From NCBI RefSeq assembly GCF_900100765.1, contig NZ_FNFO01000001.1, positions 186,001-250,000 of the forward strand: a DNA stretch of 64,000 nt, given 5' to 3'. Source of the DNA: Catalinimonas alkaloidigena. GTDB lineage: Bacteria; Bacteroidota; Bacteroidia; Cytophagales; Flexibacteraceae. Below, piece after piece: positions 16,886-25,284 of this stretch (positions within the stretch are counted from its first letter, which is position 1; each line of letters begins with the position of its first letter). The position numbers and the translations under genes are program-made. The notes beneath the pieces are model-generated. The model was not told the DNA's origin, ran no database searches, and was given only the letters and a program-made list of their open reading frames with translations.

Positions 16886-19174
16886 TCAACTCAACACTCC
16901 TAAAAGTTGCCAGACGACCGGCAGGGTCTGTTCCGCCAGGATATGATCGAAATGCTCGTCGTTTGTGGTGGTCAATACGGAACTTTGGCCGGAGCGGGCT
17001 TTCTCGCCGATTTGCTTCCGCTCCGAAGACGAAAACTGCGAGAACGTCCGACGCAACAGCGGTAACAATTCCTGAAAGACGTCCGCGGGCAATCCGCCGA
17101 TCCACGGATGGAGGACGTTCCAGAGCGCATCGTCGAGCAGGAGGATCATCCCGCTACCTTGCAGGAACCCTTCGAGCCAATCGGCGGCGTATGTGTAGGC
17201 TTGGCCTCGCGAGAGGGCGCGACTGAACCGCTGGGCTACTTCCGCTTCGGGTAGGGTTTGTGCGTCGGCCAGCAGGCGGGTCGTGTAGCCACTCAGCACG
17301 CCGGGAATTTGCGGGGCCTCGCTGAGCTTCGCCAGCGTCTGTTGCCACAAGTCCAGTTGAGACTCGACCTGAAGAAGATGAAGCGCCTGGTGCACGTCGC
17401 TGAGGCGTTGACGCATCGCCTGAGCCGATTCCTGATCGAGCGACTGACAGGCCACCGGTAGCCCGACACAAATCCGACTGACCAGCCCGTCGATGATCGT
17501 GGCGAGGCGTCCCGTGTCGGTTTTGCGCACGTCGCCGTAGCGCGTGGTTTGGGCCAGTGGGGGCAGGGCCACCATCAGTTGCGTCAGGTCTGTCGCGTGC
17601 GCGGCCAGCGCGTCGATCCGTTCCATCAGCGGCTCCAGGGTGCCGGGCAGATCGGCCGGGAGCGTTTGCTGCAACAGCGTGGCGACCCGTGCCAGCGCAT
17701 CCGTTTCTCCGGTCTGGTGCCGGACGTACTGTGTGGCGGCTTCTTCGACGGTGTTGCCCCAGATGCCCTGTTCGATCACCCGCAGCGCTAGTGCCGGTTC
17801 CCAGCGCAGCGACCATTCTTCTTTGAACGTGCCTTTGCCACGCGTCGCCTGTTCTGCGCCCCAATCGATGCCCAGCAACCGCAGGCGGTGTAGTAACTGA
17901 CTGCGTTTCAGGTCGGTGTCTTTCCGCAGGTCGAGTGAGTAAGTTTTCTCTGCCGCTTTGGCGGGCAGTCGCAGGGACTTCTGTTGCCGCTCCAGGTCGA
18001 TTTGCAGCGGCACGCGCGGTACCTCTTCCGGGACTTCACCCAGTACGTCGCCGACCGTCAGTTCTTCGTGGATGAGTTGCAGGAGGCTCGCATCACCGAA
18101 GGCCATCACGGTCTGCACGGCCTCGTTGAGTTCTTCCAGGCCGGGCCGCGTCAGGTTCCGCAGCGAAGCCAGCGTTTCGGACAGACGGGTGGCCTCAATG
18201 ACGTGCGCCGACGAGGTGTCCATGCTTTTGTCCCGCAGCAGATGCGCGACCCGCGTCAGCCAGCGGACCGCCGTTTCCTCAGGATAGTGCCAGAGGTGAT
18301 CGTACCAGCCAGGCGAAGGAACCCCCGCCCCGTAGCCGCTGCGCCACGCCAGCCGGTCGTAGGTCCAGGGAATCCAGGTGGCGGTGGTTTTGACTTTCGA
18401 CAAGCCTTTCAGAAGAGCTTGATCGGCTTTGGCGGGGGGGAGGTCGACCAGGGCCGGGGCATGCCACGCGCCACATACCACCGCGATATTGGTGAAGCCC
18501 TCTTTTTCAGCTTTGCGGATCGTCTGGCGCATCCATGCTTCCCGCAGGGTTTCGCGTCGTTCGCGCGGCGAATCGTCCGGTACCACCGACTCCCGTAGCG
18601 CCTGCATCGCTTCCCCAATCGCTTCGAAGCTGTCGTCGACCCGCATGCGCTGTTCGAACTGATGCTCCCACCACAACTCACTGTCCGTGTAGCCCGCCGC
18701 CCGCGCCAGGTAGTGGAACGGCTCCTGCCGCACCCGTTTGGGATCGAACGCATCGGGATCGACGTCGGTCATGGGCGTCGAGGTCTCTTCTTCCGAGGTC
18801 GGTTGCGTCGCGACGGTTTCGGGTAGGGCTTCCTGCGATTCCTTTTGTTCAGCTTCCTGTAGGGCCAGTTGGTGCAGAAGCGGCAAGTCCATAAACCGCA
18901 TCGGAATGCCTTTTTCGCCCGCATACCGCATCGCCTGCCATTCGGGCGAATAGACCGCAAACGGGTAATACGCAGCCCGCTGCGGCTCGTCCGGACGGTA
19001 AATCAGAAGCGCCACGGGCGGTTTCATCTCCGTCGTGGTGACCCATTCCAGTACGTCATCGGCGTCGGGCGGGCCTTCGATCAGCACCAGGTCGGGCTGC
19101 ATCGCGTCCAGCGCTTCCCGCAGGCGTCGGGCCGAGCCCGGTCCGTGGTGTCGTATGCCGAATATCTTTGTCAC
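16886..19174 (-). CDS. DUF5682 family protein, TraB/ChaN/EreA-like N-terminal region
   Basis: 762 residues from a GTG at 19174 (VTKIFGIRHHGPGSARRLRE). Upstream in-frame codons lack family character and run into the next intergenic region. The N-terminal block IRHHGPGSARRL ... MQPDLVLIEGPPDADD, then RETLREAWMRQTIRKAEKEG and NIAVVCGAWHAPALVDLP (His near 238), has the same order of His, Glu and G-x-x-H motifs as the TraB/TIKI/ChaN/erythromycin-esterase superfamily, which hydrolyses small molecules or peptides. This is my inference from motifs. The C-terminal 500 residues are mostly helical repeats. DUF5682 proteins are found with MoxR ATPases and VWA proteins, as here. A 225-codon AT-rich gene separates it from the MoxR gene. 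Confidence 0.8.
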   Translation of the reverse strand: MTKIFGIRHHGPGSARRLREALDAMQPDLVLIEGPPDADDVLEWVTTTEMKPPVALLIYRPDEPQRAAYYPFAVYSPEWQAMRYAGEKGIPMRFMDLPLLHQLALQEAEQKESQEALPETVATQPTSEEETSTPMTDVDPDAFDPKRVRQEPFHYLARAAGYTDSELWWEHQFEQRMRVDDSFEAIGEAMQALRESVVPDDSPRERRETLREAWMRQTIRKAEKEGFTNIAVVCGAWHAPALVDLPPAKADQALLKGLSKVKTTATWIPWTYDRLAWRSGYGAGVPSPGWYDHLWHYPEETAVRWLTRVAHLLRDKSMDTSSAHVIEATRLSETLASLRNLTRPGLEELNEAVQTVMAFGDASLLQLIHEELTVGDVLGEVPEEVPRVPLQIDLERQQKSLRLPAKAAEKTYSLDLRKDTDLKRSQLLHRLRLLGIDWGAEQATRGKGTFKEEWSLRWEPALALRVIEQGIWGNTVEEAATQYVRHQTGETDALARVATLLQQTLPADLPGTLEPLMERIDALAAHATDLTQLMVALPPLAQTTRYGDVRKTDTGRLATIIDGLVSRICVGLPVACQSLDQESAQAMRQRLSDVHQALHLLQVESQLDLWQQTLAKLSEAPQIPGVLSGYTTRLLADAQTLPEAEVAQRFSRALSRGQAYTYAADWLEGFLQGSGMILLLDDALWNVLHPWIGGLPADVFQELLPLLRRTFSQFSSSERKQIGEKARSGQSSVLTTTNDEHFDHILAEQTLPVVWQLLGVLS

Positions 19175-19203
19175 AGTAAACGCTTTTAGAAATAGTGCAG
19201 GTT

Positions 19204-19878
19204 TTACATAAACGAACCCACTACTCGCTGTTGTAGTCCCTCTTTGGTCAGCACCCAAATAATTCCATAATACCCGGCTCCATCACTATTCCATTGATGA
19301 ACAAAAAAGGTCTCTCCACTTCTGAAAATGGTAAATGAATTAGAGCATTCGTACAGATCGCTATAGAAGGCTTTATTGATTTGAATCGGCTGCCCTTCCA
19401 CGGTTGCACTGATGCCACTGATTTGCGTCTTTGGCATACCTCCATCTTGCCCCCATACATGTCTCCCATCAATAGCAGTGACAGTAACTCCGTCTCTATC
19501 GATAATGCGATTGGTAGAATCAAAAGGCTGTAGCACATACTTAAACGTAAAATCACTGCCCTTGTAGATAGACAATTGATCTAAAGGCTTAAGTCGAGAT
19601 TTATGAATAAAACCTATGAGATGAGTATCTGAACAGTCGAATGAAAAGTCATTTTTGGGAATATAAACTTGTACCCAATCGGCTTGCCTAATTTCCTCTC
19701 TTGAATCAAACCAGAAGACTTCGTTTTCATAAATTCTGTGAATGACTTTCGATTGTCCATTAGGCATTTGTCTTACGTTGGTGTAGCCATCATCATCTTG
19801 AATAATACCCACCTGTCCTTTTGCTAGAAAGGAGGATAATGCGCAAAACAGAATAACACTCGTTTTTATTCTACCCAT
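19204..19878 (-). CDS. Secreted SH3-like hypothetical protein in an AT-rich insertion
   Basis: 224 residues from the ATG at 19878, which directly precedes a signal peptide (MGRIKTSVILFCALSSFLAK then GQ). The mature start VGIIQDDDGYTNVRQMPNGQ followed by VIHRIYENEVFWFDS and ADWVQVYI is the pattern of bacterial SH3-like (YgiM/SH3_3) domains in many Bacteroidota secreted proteins. The second half (VTVTAIDGRHVWGQDGGMPK, FFVHQWNSDGAGYYGIIWVL) is not recognised. A sample 60-base line has 20 G+C, far below the neighbours. The in-frame upstream ATG codons fall in a REP-like repeat and are not favoured. It interrupts the otherwise compact SWIM-DUF5691-MoxR-DUF5682 run, and a role in that system is doubtful. 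Confidence 0.7.
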   Translation of the reverse strand: MGRIKTSVILFCALSSFLAKGQVGIIQDDDGYTNVRQMPNGQSKVIHRIYENEVFWFDSREEIRQADWVQVYIPKNDFSFDCSDTHLIGFIHKSRLKPLDQLSIYKGSDFTFKYVLQPFDSTNRIIDRDGVTVTAIDGRHVWGQDGGMPKTQISGISATVEGQPIQINKAFYSDLYECSNSFTIFRSGETFFVHQWNSDGAGYYGIIWVLTKEGLQQRVVGSFM

Positions 19879-19948
19879 CGTTGCCTTATTAGTATGTATC
19901 ATCTCGAACGTAGCGGCCGTCGCTCTCAGCATGACATAACCCTATACT

Positions 19949-20054
19949 TGTCATCTCGAATGAATCGGTTTACCAATGCGGTGAGAGATCTAGTTTCAAG
20001 AGTTAGAAGATCTCTCCCTGCGGTCGAAATGACAAACAGGAGGTCGAGATGACA
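19949..20054. repeat. REP-like palindromic element of Bacteroidota type
   Basis: Outer arms TGTCATCTCGA (19949-19959) and TCGAAATGACA (20023-20033) pair except at one base. An inner pair GAGAGATCT (19983-19991) / AGATCTCTC (20008-20016) forms a second stem. A further half-copy, GGTCGAGATGACA, follows at 20042-20054, and a related ATCATCTCGAA lies upstream near 19900. Elements reading GTCAT-TTCGA-x-GAGAGATCT are widespread intergenic repeats in Bacteroidota genomes. Confidence 0.75.
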
Positions 20055-20112
20055 TATTGGAGTTGGATTAAAACTATTCACTCTCAATTCATCACTCAAA
20101 ACTTCTACACTA

Positions 20113-21216
20113 TTATTCCCCCTGCATCACGTCGCCTTCGGCCTCTTTGCAAGCGCGGTAAAGATCTTTCCAACCGTCGCGGTTCCGGACGACCGTTTCG
20201 AGGTATTCCTGCCAGACGACGCGGTCCTGTACGGGATCTTTTACGACGGAGCCGACGAGTCCCGAGGCAAGGTCGTGGGCGGTGAGGCGGCCGTCGCCGA
20301 AATGAGCCGCTAGCGCCAGCCCGCTGCCGACGACCGAAATGGCTTCGGCGGAGCTGAGCGTGCCGGAAGGCGATTTGAGCTTGGTTTTGCCGTCGACGGT
20401 GACTCCGCCGCGCAATTCACGAAAGATGGTGACCAGCCGGCGGATTTCCTCCAGGGCGGGCGCTTCGGCGGGGAGTTCGAGGCTGCGGCCCAGGTCGGCC
20501 ACCCGGCGCTGCACAATCGCGATTTCCTCGTCCATCGTGGCGGGCGTCGGCAGAATCACCGTGTTGAAGCGGCGTTTCAGGGCACCCGACAGTTCGTTGA
20601 CGCCTTTGTCGCGGTTGTTAGCCGTGGCGATCACGTTGAAGCCTTTCGTCGCCTGCACCTCGTGGTCGAGTTCGGGGATGGGCAGCGTTTTTTCCGACAG
20701 CACCGTGATGAGCGTATCCTGCACGTCGGCGGTGATGCGGGTCAGTTCTTCTACCCGTACGGTTTTTCCCTCGCGCATGCCGCGCATCAGCGGCGTGACG
20801 ACCAGGGCGGCTTCGCTGGGGCCTTCGGCGAGAAGACGGGCGTAGTTCCAGCCGTAGCGGACGGCCTCTTCGCTGGTTCCGGCGGTACCCTGAATCAGAA
20901 GGGTGGAGTCGCCGGAAATGGCGGCCGCCAGGTGCTCCGACACCCACGACTTGGCGGTGCCGGGCAGGCCGTACAGCAGCAGAGCGCGGTCAGTGGTCAG
21001 GGTCGCGACGGCAATTTCCATCAGGCGTCGGTTGCCGATGTATTTCGGAGAGACTTCGAAGCCGTTCTTCAGTTTCCCGCCGATCAGGTAGGTCACTACC
21101 GCCCAGGGCGAGAGGTGCCAGTTTGGCGGGCGGTGCCGGTCGTCGACCTTTTTCAGCGCCTCGAGTTCTTCCGCAAATTGTTGTTCCGCGTGGGCGCGGA
21201 GTACGTGATTTTCCAT
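20113..21216 (-). CDS. MoxR-family AAA+ ATPase
   Basis: 367 residues. Walker A GLPGTAKS lies at about 83-90, a Walker-B region GKTVRVEELTRI near 152, sensor 1 in FNVIATANNRDKGVNELSGA and the arginine-finger region in ALKRRFNTVILP. This is the MoxR/RavA layout of AAA+ ATPases that remodel protein complexes with a VWA partner. The start at 21216 lies 8 bases after the DUF5691 stop, so the two are in one operon with the SWIM gene. Its expected partner is the VWA protein at 14661-15809. The target is unknown. Confidence 0.9.
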   Translation of the reverse strand: MENHVLRAHAEQQFAEELEALKKVDDRHRPPNWHLSPWAVVTYLIGGKLKNGFEVSPKYIGNRRLMEIAVATLTTDRALLLYGLPGTAKSWVSEHLAAAISGDSTLLIQGTAGTSEEAVRYGWNYARLLAEGPSEAALVVTPLMRGMREGKTVRVEELTRITADVQDTLITVLSEKTLPIPELDHEVQATKGFNVIATANNRDKGVNELSGALKRRFNTVILPTPATMDEEIAIVQRRVADLGRSLELPAEAPALEEIRRLVTIFRELRGGVTVDGKTKLKSPSGTLSSAEAISVVGSGLALAAHFGDGRLTAHDLASGLVGSVVKDPVQDRVVWQEYLETVVRNRDGWKDLYRACKEAEGDVMQGE

Positions 21217-21224
21217 CGTATCAA

Positions 21225-22676
21225 TCAGGATTGAAAGCTTTTGTCAATATCTTCCCGCAGGTGGAGCCAGTCGGTTAAGGTGGCCTGGAGCGTGTCCCAA
21301 TGACGGGCGTAATAGCCGCGTTGCGGTTTCAGGTCCGGTAGCTTCGGGAGGATGCCCAACGGCAGAAAGGGAATAAACGGCTTGAGCGGATCGGCGTTGT
21401 AATATCCGCCCGACATTTTGCTCAGCACCGCTTCGGCCAGCGCAAGCGACCACGGGAAATGCGCATATTGGTTGATCAGCGTGAAAATGGCGTTCTGGTC
21501 GCTCTGTTCCACCACCGACAGCAAATAGGTATTGCGCTCTTCGACGGGCAGCAGTTCCAGCAACGGCAGGAATCGCTGTTCCTGTGAATGGTTCAGAAAG
21601 GCGCGTGCCCAGTCTACATTTCGGCGGGCGTGGACGGCGTCGGCCAGATCATTCAGATGGTCCTGCATCAGGTCGTGTTCCTGAAACCAGGTCACCAGTT
21701 TGTCCGGCGAGAGTCCCGTGATCTGCTCCCAGGCGACCGGCGGAATCAACGAAATCAATGTGCTGATTACCAGCGTGGATCGTTGTTGGTCGGTCCGTAG
21801 TCCGTAGCGCTCCTGTTCGGGCGTGAAGCAATCGGGCCAGGTGATGTCCAGCGTGGATTTGCGCAGCATTCCTCCTTTTTTGAAGTGGCAGCACGAGAGG
21901 GCGAGGCTTGTCATCTGCCGGTTCAACTGCGATTCAGGTAACCTTTGTAACAGGTGAATGACTACTTCGCGTACTTTCTGGCTACGGTCCTGGTCCAGTA
22001 GCGATTCCAGCCACGGTTCGTCTTCCGGCGTAAGGTGCGGGGAAAGGAGTTCGAGCAGATCGACCCGGAACTCCGATTTTTCGCCGCTCCAGTTTTCCTG
22101 CATTGCCTGACGTGCCTGTGCGGGATCGTGGTCCAGCCACCGCTTCATCGCCTGTTTGCGCTCCGCCGGGCGGCCGGTTTGCCAGAGGGCTTCATCCGAT
22201 TGGCCCAGCGGTGCGTAGTGCTCGGGACGCCAGGCCGCCAGCCAGGGACCACGTTCGCCTGCCACTCGTTGAATCCATCCGAACCAGGCGGGCGTTTCCT
22301 GCGCCAGTTCCAACAGACGGGGCAGCAGATGCGCCGGAGCCCGCTGCTGTCGCGCCGCGCAGCGCTGCAACCATCGCTCGATCAGCGGCTCTACCTTGTG
22401 GCGCAAGACTGTTTCCAGCAAGAAGCGTGATTGTTCTGTGCACGGCGGCAGCGTTTCGGGGGGCGCAGGCGTGGGAGGATTTACCACTACGGGCGGCGTC
22501 TGTCCCACCAGGGTATAGTTGTGGGCCAGTGCACACAGTTGCCAGAACTGGGTTTCCTGATCGGACTCCGGCAGTTGAGCCAGGTTTGGCTGCCAGGGGG
22601 CAGGCAGGTCGGTCGGTAGGGAGGCGCGATACGTCCCCAGCAAGGCCGTCTTGATCAGGTCGTTCCAGGGTGTCAT
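21225..22676 (-). CDS. DUF5691 family protein
   Basis: 483 residues beginning MTPWNDLIKTALLGTYRASL, the usual family start; its ATG overlaps the stop of the SWIM gene by four bases (ATGA). The protein appears entirely helical, with repeated Leu/Glu/Arg-rich segments (LLELLSPHLTPEDEPWLESL, VREVVIHLLQRLPESQLNRQ) suggestive of an alpha-solenoid scaffold. A Pro-rich linker lies near residues 65-80. No catalytic motif is evident. In genomes known to me the family travels with SWIM zinc-finger, MoxR and DUF5682 genes, which is the arrangement here. A scaffold or adaptor role is inference. Confidence 0.8.
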   Translation of the reverse strand: MTPWNDLIKTALLGTYRASLPTDLPAPWQPNLAQLPESDQETQFWQLCALAHNYTLVGQTPPVVVNPPTPAPPETLPPCTEQSRFLLETVLRHKVEPLIERWLQRCAARQQRAPAHLLPRLLELAQETPAWFGWIQRVAGERGPWLAAWRPEHYAPLGQSDEALWQTGRPAERKQAMKRWLDHDPAQARQAMQENWSGEKSEFRVDLLELLSPHLTPEDEPWLESLLDQDRSQKVREVVIHLLQRLPESQLNRQMTSLALSCCHFKKGGMLRKSTLDITWPDCFTPEQERYGLRTDQQRSTLVISTLISLIPPVAWEQITGLSPDKLVTWFQEHDLMQDHLNDLADAVHARRNVDWARAFLNHSQEQRFLPLLELLPVEERNTYLLSVVEQSDQNAIFTLINQYAHFPWSLALAEAVLSKMSGGYYNADPLKPFIPFLPLGILPKLPDLKPQRGYYARHWDTLQATLTDWLHLREDIDKSFQS

Positions 22677-23944
22677 AGCGGATAATACGTTTCGTGGTGC
22701 CACGCGCCCAGCACGTGCCAGTGCCCCGGCGTGCGCAGCAGAAAAAAGAGCATGGGTTCGCCGCCGCTGAGTGCCAGCATCGGCCAGAGGTCGTCGTTGT
22801 GGACCTGACGGGCGGTGCCGGTGGCGTCGACTAATGCCCAGTGAGCACCGTGCGGCACCAGCGTGAGGTCGCGGACCAGCATCGGCATTTCGTCGGCCCA
22901 GGGTTGCCGGGCCAGTTGAGCGGCAAACGCTTCGTCGGCGTGCTGCCAGTGGGCAAACCCTTCCGGCGAAGGCGCGTCGACCCGATCGCCCCGGCGCTCT
23001 ACCAACGCCCGCAGCGGAACCGTGCCGGGATAGAAAACCAGGTCGCCCTCGAACGCCATGCCGGGGATCAGACTCAGGTCGGCCGTTTGCGAGCGGTGCG
23101 TAAAGTGGATGACGAGCGCGAAACGCTCCGTGCGTTGTCCTTGCAACCAATGCCGCATTACCAGCAGATCCTGATCCAGTTGTTGCGTACGGGCCAGCAC
23201 CAGCCACTCGTCCTGCACGGTCGGTTGCTGTTGTTTCAGCTCGTCCTGTTTGTAGGTCCAGCCGATCAGCGAACGCACGTCCTCTTGCATCGCCGGGGGG
23301 AGCTGGTCCAGCCGCTCGAAGGCTTCGGTCAGAAGAAAGAGTTGGGTCAGGTGGCGCAGCAGTTCGCCTTGCCACGTCGGTCGGGTATAGTTGAGGTCAC
23401 CGAGGGCACGCAGCCGTGCGGCGAGGCCGGGGGCCTGCGCATCCACCATGCGGGCCGTGATGTCCGCCCAGAGGCGGTCGCGTTGTTCGGGCACACGCAT
23501 CAGGCCCATGCCGGCCAGGTCTTTCAGCCAGAGTCGCAACTCGGCGACCCCACCCATGACCTTCTCCAATCGGGCATCCTGGCGCTTTTGTTGGGCGTCG
23601 GCATCAGGAGCTTTGGTAGGGGCGGCCGCTTTTTTCTCCTGCCGGGCCATGCGTTGCGCGAGCCACTCGGCGACCCAATCGGGCGCTTCGGTTTCGGCAA
23701 AATCGTCCGGTTGGCGCGCCCACAGCAGAAGCAACGCCAGCCCATGTTTACATGGAAATTTCCGACTGGGACAGGAGCATTTAAAGGCGGGCTGGCTGAG
23801 GTCGACCCGCACCTGATAGGGGCGGCTGCCACTGCCTTTGCATTCGCCCCAGAGGGCCTGGTCTTGTCGCCCGAGAAGATCCCATTTGGGGCGCTTCAAT
23901 CCTTGGGCCGCTTTGGCCGAGGCGGCGTCAGGGGCCAGGGCCAA
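22673..23944 (-). CDS. SWIM zinc-finger family protein
   Basis: 423 residues from the TTG at 23944. The SWIM signature C-x-C-x6-C-x-H is complete (AFKCSCPSRKFPCKHGLALL, about 54-73) and should bind zinc and a nucleic acid or protein. After a charged linker (EEKKAAAPTKAPDADAQQKR-like, about 100-125) the rest is helical with no known catalytic motif. The frame stays open for 15 codons upstream and reads WTEAQALALAPDAASAKA across the chosen start, which resembles the conserved N-terminus of this family, yet no ATG, GTG or TTG occurs there before an in-frame TAA. The true start is therefore uncertain. First gene of the SWIM-DUF5691-MoxR operon. Confidence 0.8.
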   Translation of the reverse strand: MALAPDAASAKAAQGLKRPKWDLLGRQDQALWGECKGSGSRPYQVRVDLSQPAFKCSCPSRKFPCKHGLALLLLWARQPDDFAETEAPDWVAEWLAQRMARQEKKAAAPTKAPDADAQQKRQDARLEKVMGGVAELRLWLKDLAGMGLMRVPEQRDRLWADITARMVDAQAPGLAARLRALGDLNYTRPTWQGELLRHLTQLFLLTEAFERLDQLPPAMQEDVRSLIGWTYKQDELKQQQPTVQDEWLVLARTQQLDQDLLVMRHWLQGQRTERFALVIHFTHRSQTADLSLIPGMAFEGDLVFYPGTVPLRALVERRGDRVDAPSPEGFAHWQHADEAFAAQLARQPWADEMPMLVRDLTLVPHGAHWALVDATGTARQVHNDDLWPMLALSGGEPMLFFLLRTPGHWHVLGAWHHETYYPL

Positions 23945-24203
23945 GGCCTGCGCTTCTGTCCAGGCTGCGAGTGAAGGCGTTCCGATAAGCTTCTGAAATT
24001 AGCGTAGTTCCCTAAAAAAAGCCGTTCTGGTAAAGGCACAGAACCGGCCGTTCGAGGGGTCGAAACTAGCCAATTTTCAGAACCCGAGCGGGGATGATGT
24101 ACGAAAAATTGGGATTGATTTTGTTTCTTTTCGTAAGGCAATCGCAAGAGCCAAATCTTGCATCACACGGGCCTCTGATGTGTGCGTCCCGATTGAGGGC
24201 TGC

Positions 24204-24560
24204 CTACTTTTTGCGTCTGCCCAGGGTGTGGTGATAACTCATCGTCAGATACGTATCTACAAAATAGTACGTTGACTTCAGCGTCGAATCCGTAGTGCCC
24301 AGCCAACTGGCGCGCATGGTCAACTATAGCTACCCGGAGGGATGGACGTGCCACTGCGCATGGGCTTCCAGTAGAAAACCATAGCCGAACCGATTTTTCA
24401 AGTCCCTAAAATTATTCTCCGTGTATAGATGAAGGATATCGCCACTTTCCGCCCAGCGCTGGGTTTGGAGATCGAGCGTCAGCCAGTACCCCAGAGAGGA
24501 GCGCGCGTTGTTTGTCGAGAGTTTCGTCCGGAACAGGAATGCATCAAACACCCACCACGG
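24204..24560 (-). pseudogene. Frameshifted C-terminal remnant of a beta-barrel outer-membrane protein
   Basis: Two pieces in different frames read as one protein end. The first (about 24330-24560) gives VFDAFLFRTKLSTNNARSSL, then GYWLTLDLQTQRWAESGDIL and FGYGFLLEAHAQWH, and hits a stop at 24330. The second, in another frame, continues TMRASWLGTTDS and STYYFVDTYLTMSYHHTLGR to a TAG at 24204-24206. Both have the alternating aromatic/polar strands of an outer-membrane barrel terminus. The N-terminal part is missing: the readable segment begins inside the last codons of the PepSY gene. It could be the tail of a TonB-dependent receptor fused to that gene by deletion, or a short gene with a sequencing error near 24325. 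Confidence 0.5.
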
Positions 24561-25284
24561 TGCGCCGTGAACGCCGTTGACGGGATGTAAGGAAAAACAG
24601 CACAAATCCGGAAAGGATGGTCACGAGCCCCAGCACCGAAAAGCCTTTCAACACCCAGTTGCCGATGTGGTCGCGACCTGCATAGTCCATCGTGTGCAAC
24701 ATCCACAGCCAGTCGAAAGCCCGCCACTGTTGGTGACGCACGGTCTGGAACGTTCCCAATTCGGCCGAAATGTAGAGGGTGGGGCGGCCCGGATGGTCGA
24801 ACGTAACGGCCCAGGCCGGAAGCGGGCGGCCGCGGTATTCGTGATGTGACCCGATTTCGGTCAGGTACTCGGTAGCCGCTACGGAGGCTTGTGGCGTAAA
24901 GTGCTGGGTCGCAATGGCACGAGCTTCTTCTTCTGAAAGCGGGTCACGCAACTGTCCGTCGCGGGCCGAGGCCAGTTGCCAGCGTGCCGTGCCGTCGGTC
25001 GCCTGATAATGTACCTGGTACACCGGCTCGCCGAGGAGTTCCACGACCTGAAGCGTGTGCAGGGATCGAAGCGGCAACTGTGACACAACCGCTTGCGGCG
25101 ACACCAGCGGCCGATCGGCGGGTAGCTCTAGGGTCCGCGTCACCAAATGATCGCCGTGCACGCGGTCGAGGTTGTTCCAGCTGAAATACAAGCCACCGAT
25201 GGTCCATAGCAGAAACTGAATGCCGATCACTACGCCCAGGTAACGGTGCGCCTTGCGGGCATAATACGAGAAAGGTCGGGTCAT
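24544..25284 (-). CDS. PepSY-domain membrane protein
   Basis: 246 residues. It opens with SYYARKAHRYLGVVIGIQFL and LLWTIGGLYFSWNNLDRVHG, the first helix of PepSY-associated membrane proteins (PiuB-like). A periplasmic PepSY-type region follows (SEEEARAIATQHFTPQ, LPAWAVTFDHPGRPTLYISA), then WRAFDWLWMLHTMDYAGRDH and a last helix, VLKGFSVLGLVTILSGFVLF. His residues in both helical regions suggest haem or metal contact, as in ferric-reductase-like relatives linked to iron uptake. The C-terminus RQRRSRRTVVGV may be new, because a remnant of a barrel gene overlaps it in another frame. Confidence 0.75.
   Translation of the reverse strand: MTRPFSYYARKAHRYLGVVIGIQFLLWTIGGLYFSWNNLDRVHGDHLVTRTLELPADRPLVSPQAVVSQLPLRSLHTLQVVELLGEPVYQVHYQATDGTARWQLASARDGQLRDPLSEEEARAIATQHFTPQASVAATEYLTEIGSHHEYRGRPLPAWAVTFDHPGRPTLYISAELGTFQTVRHQQWRAFDWLWMLHTMDYAGRDHIGNWVLKGFSVLGLVTILSGFVLFFLTSRQRRSRRTVVGV

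Noticed and set aside
22841-23974. 377-codon plus-strand open frame opposite the SWIM gene
   Set aside because: Antisense shadow; the minus-strand product has the intact SWIM motif and operon context.
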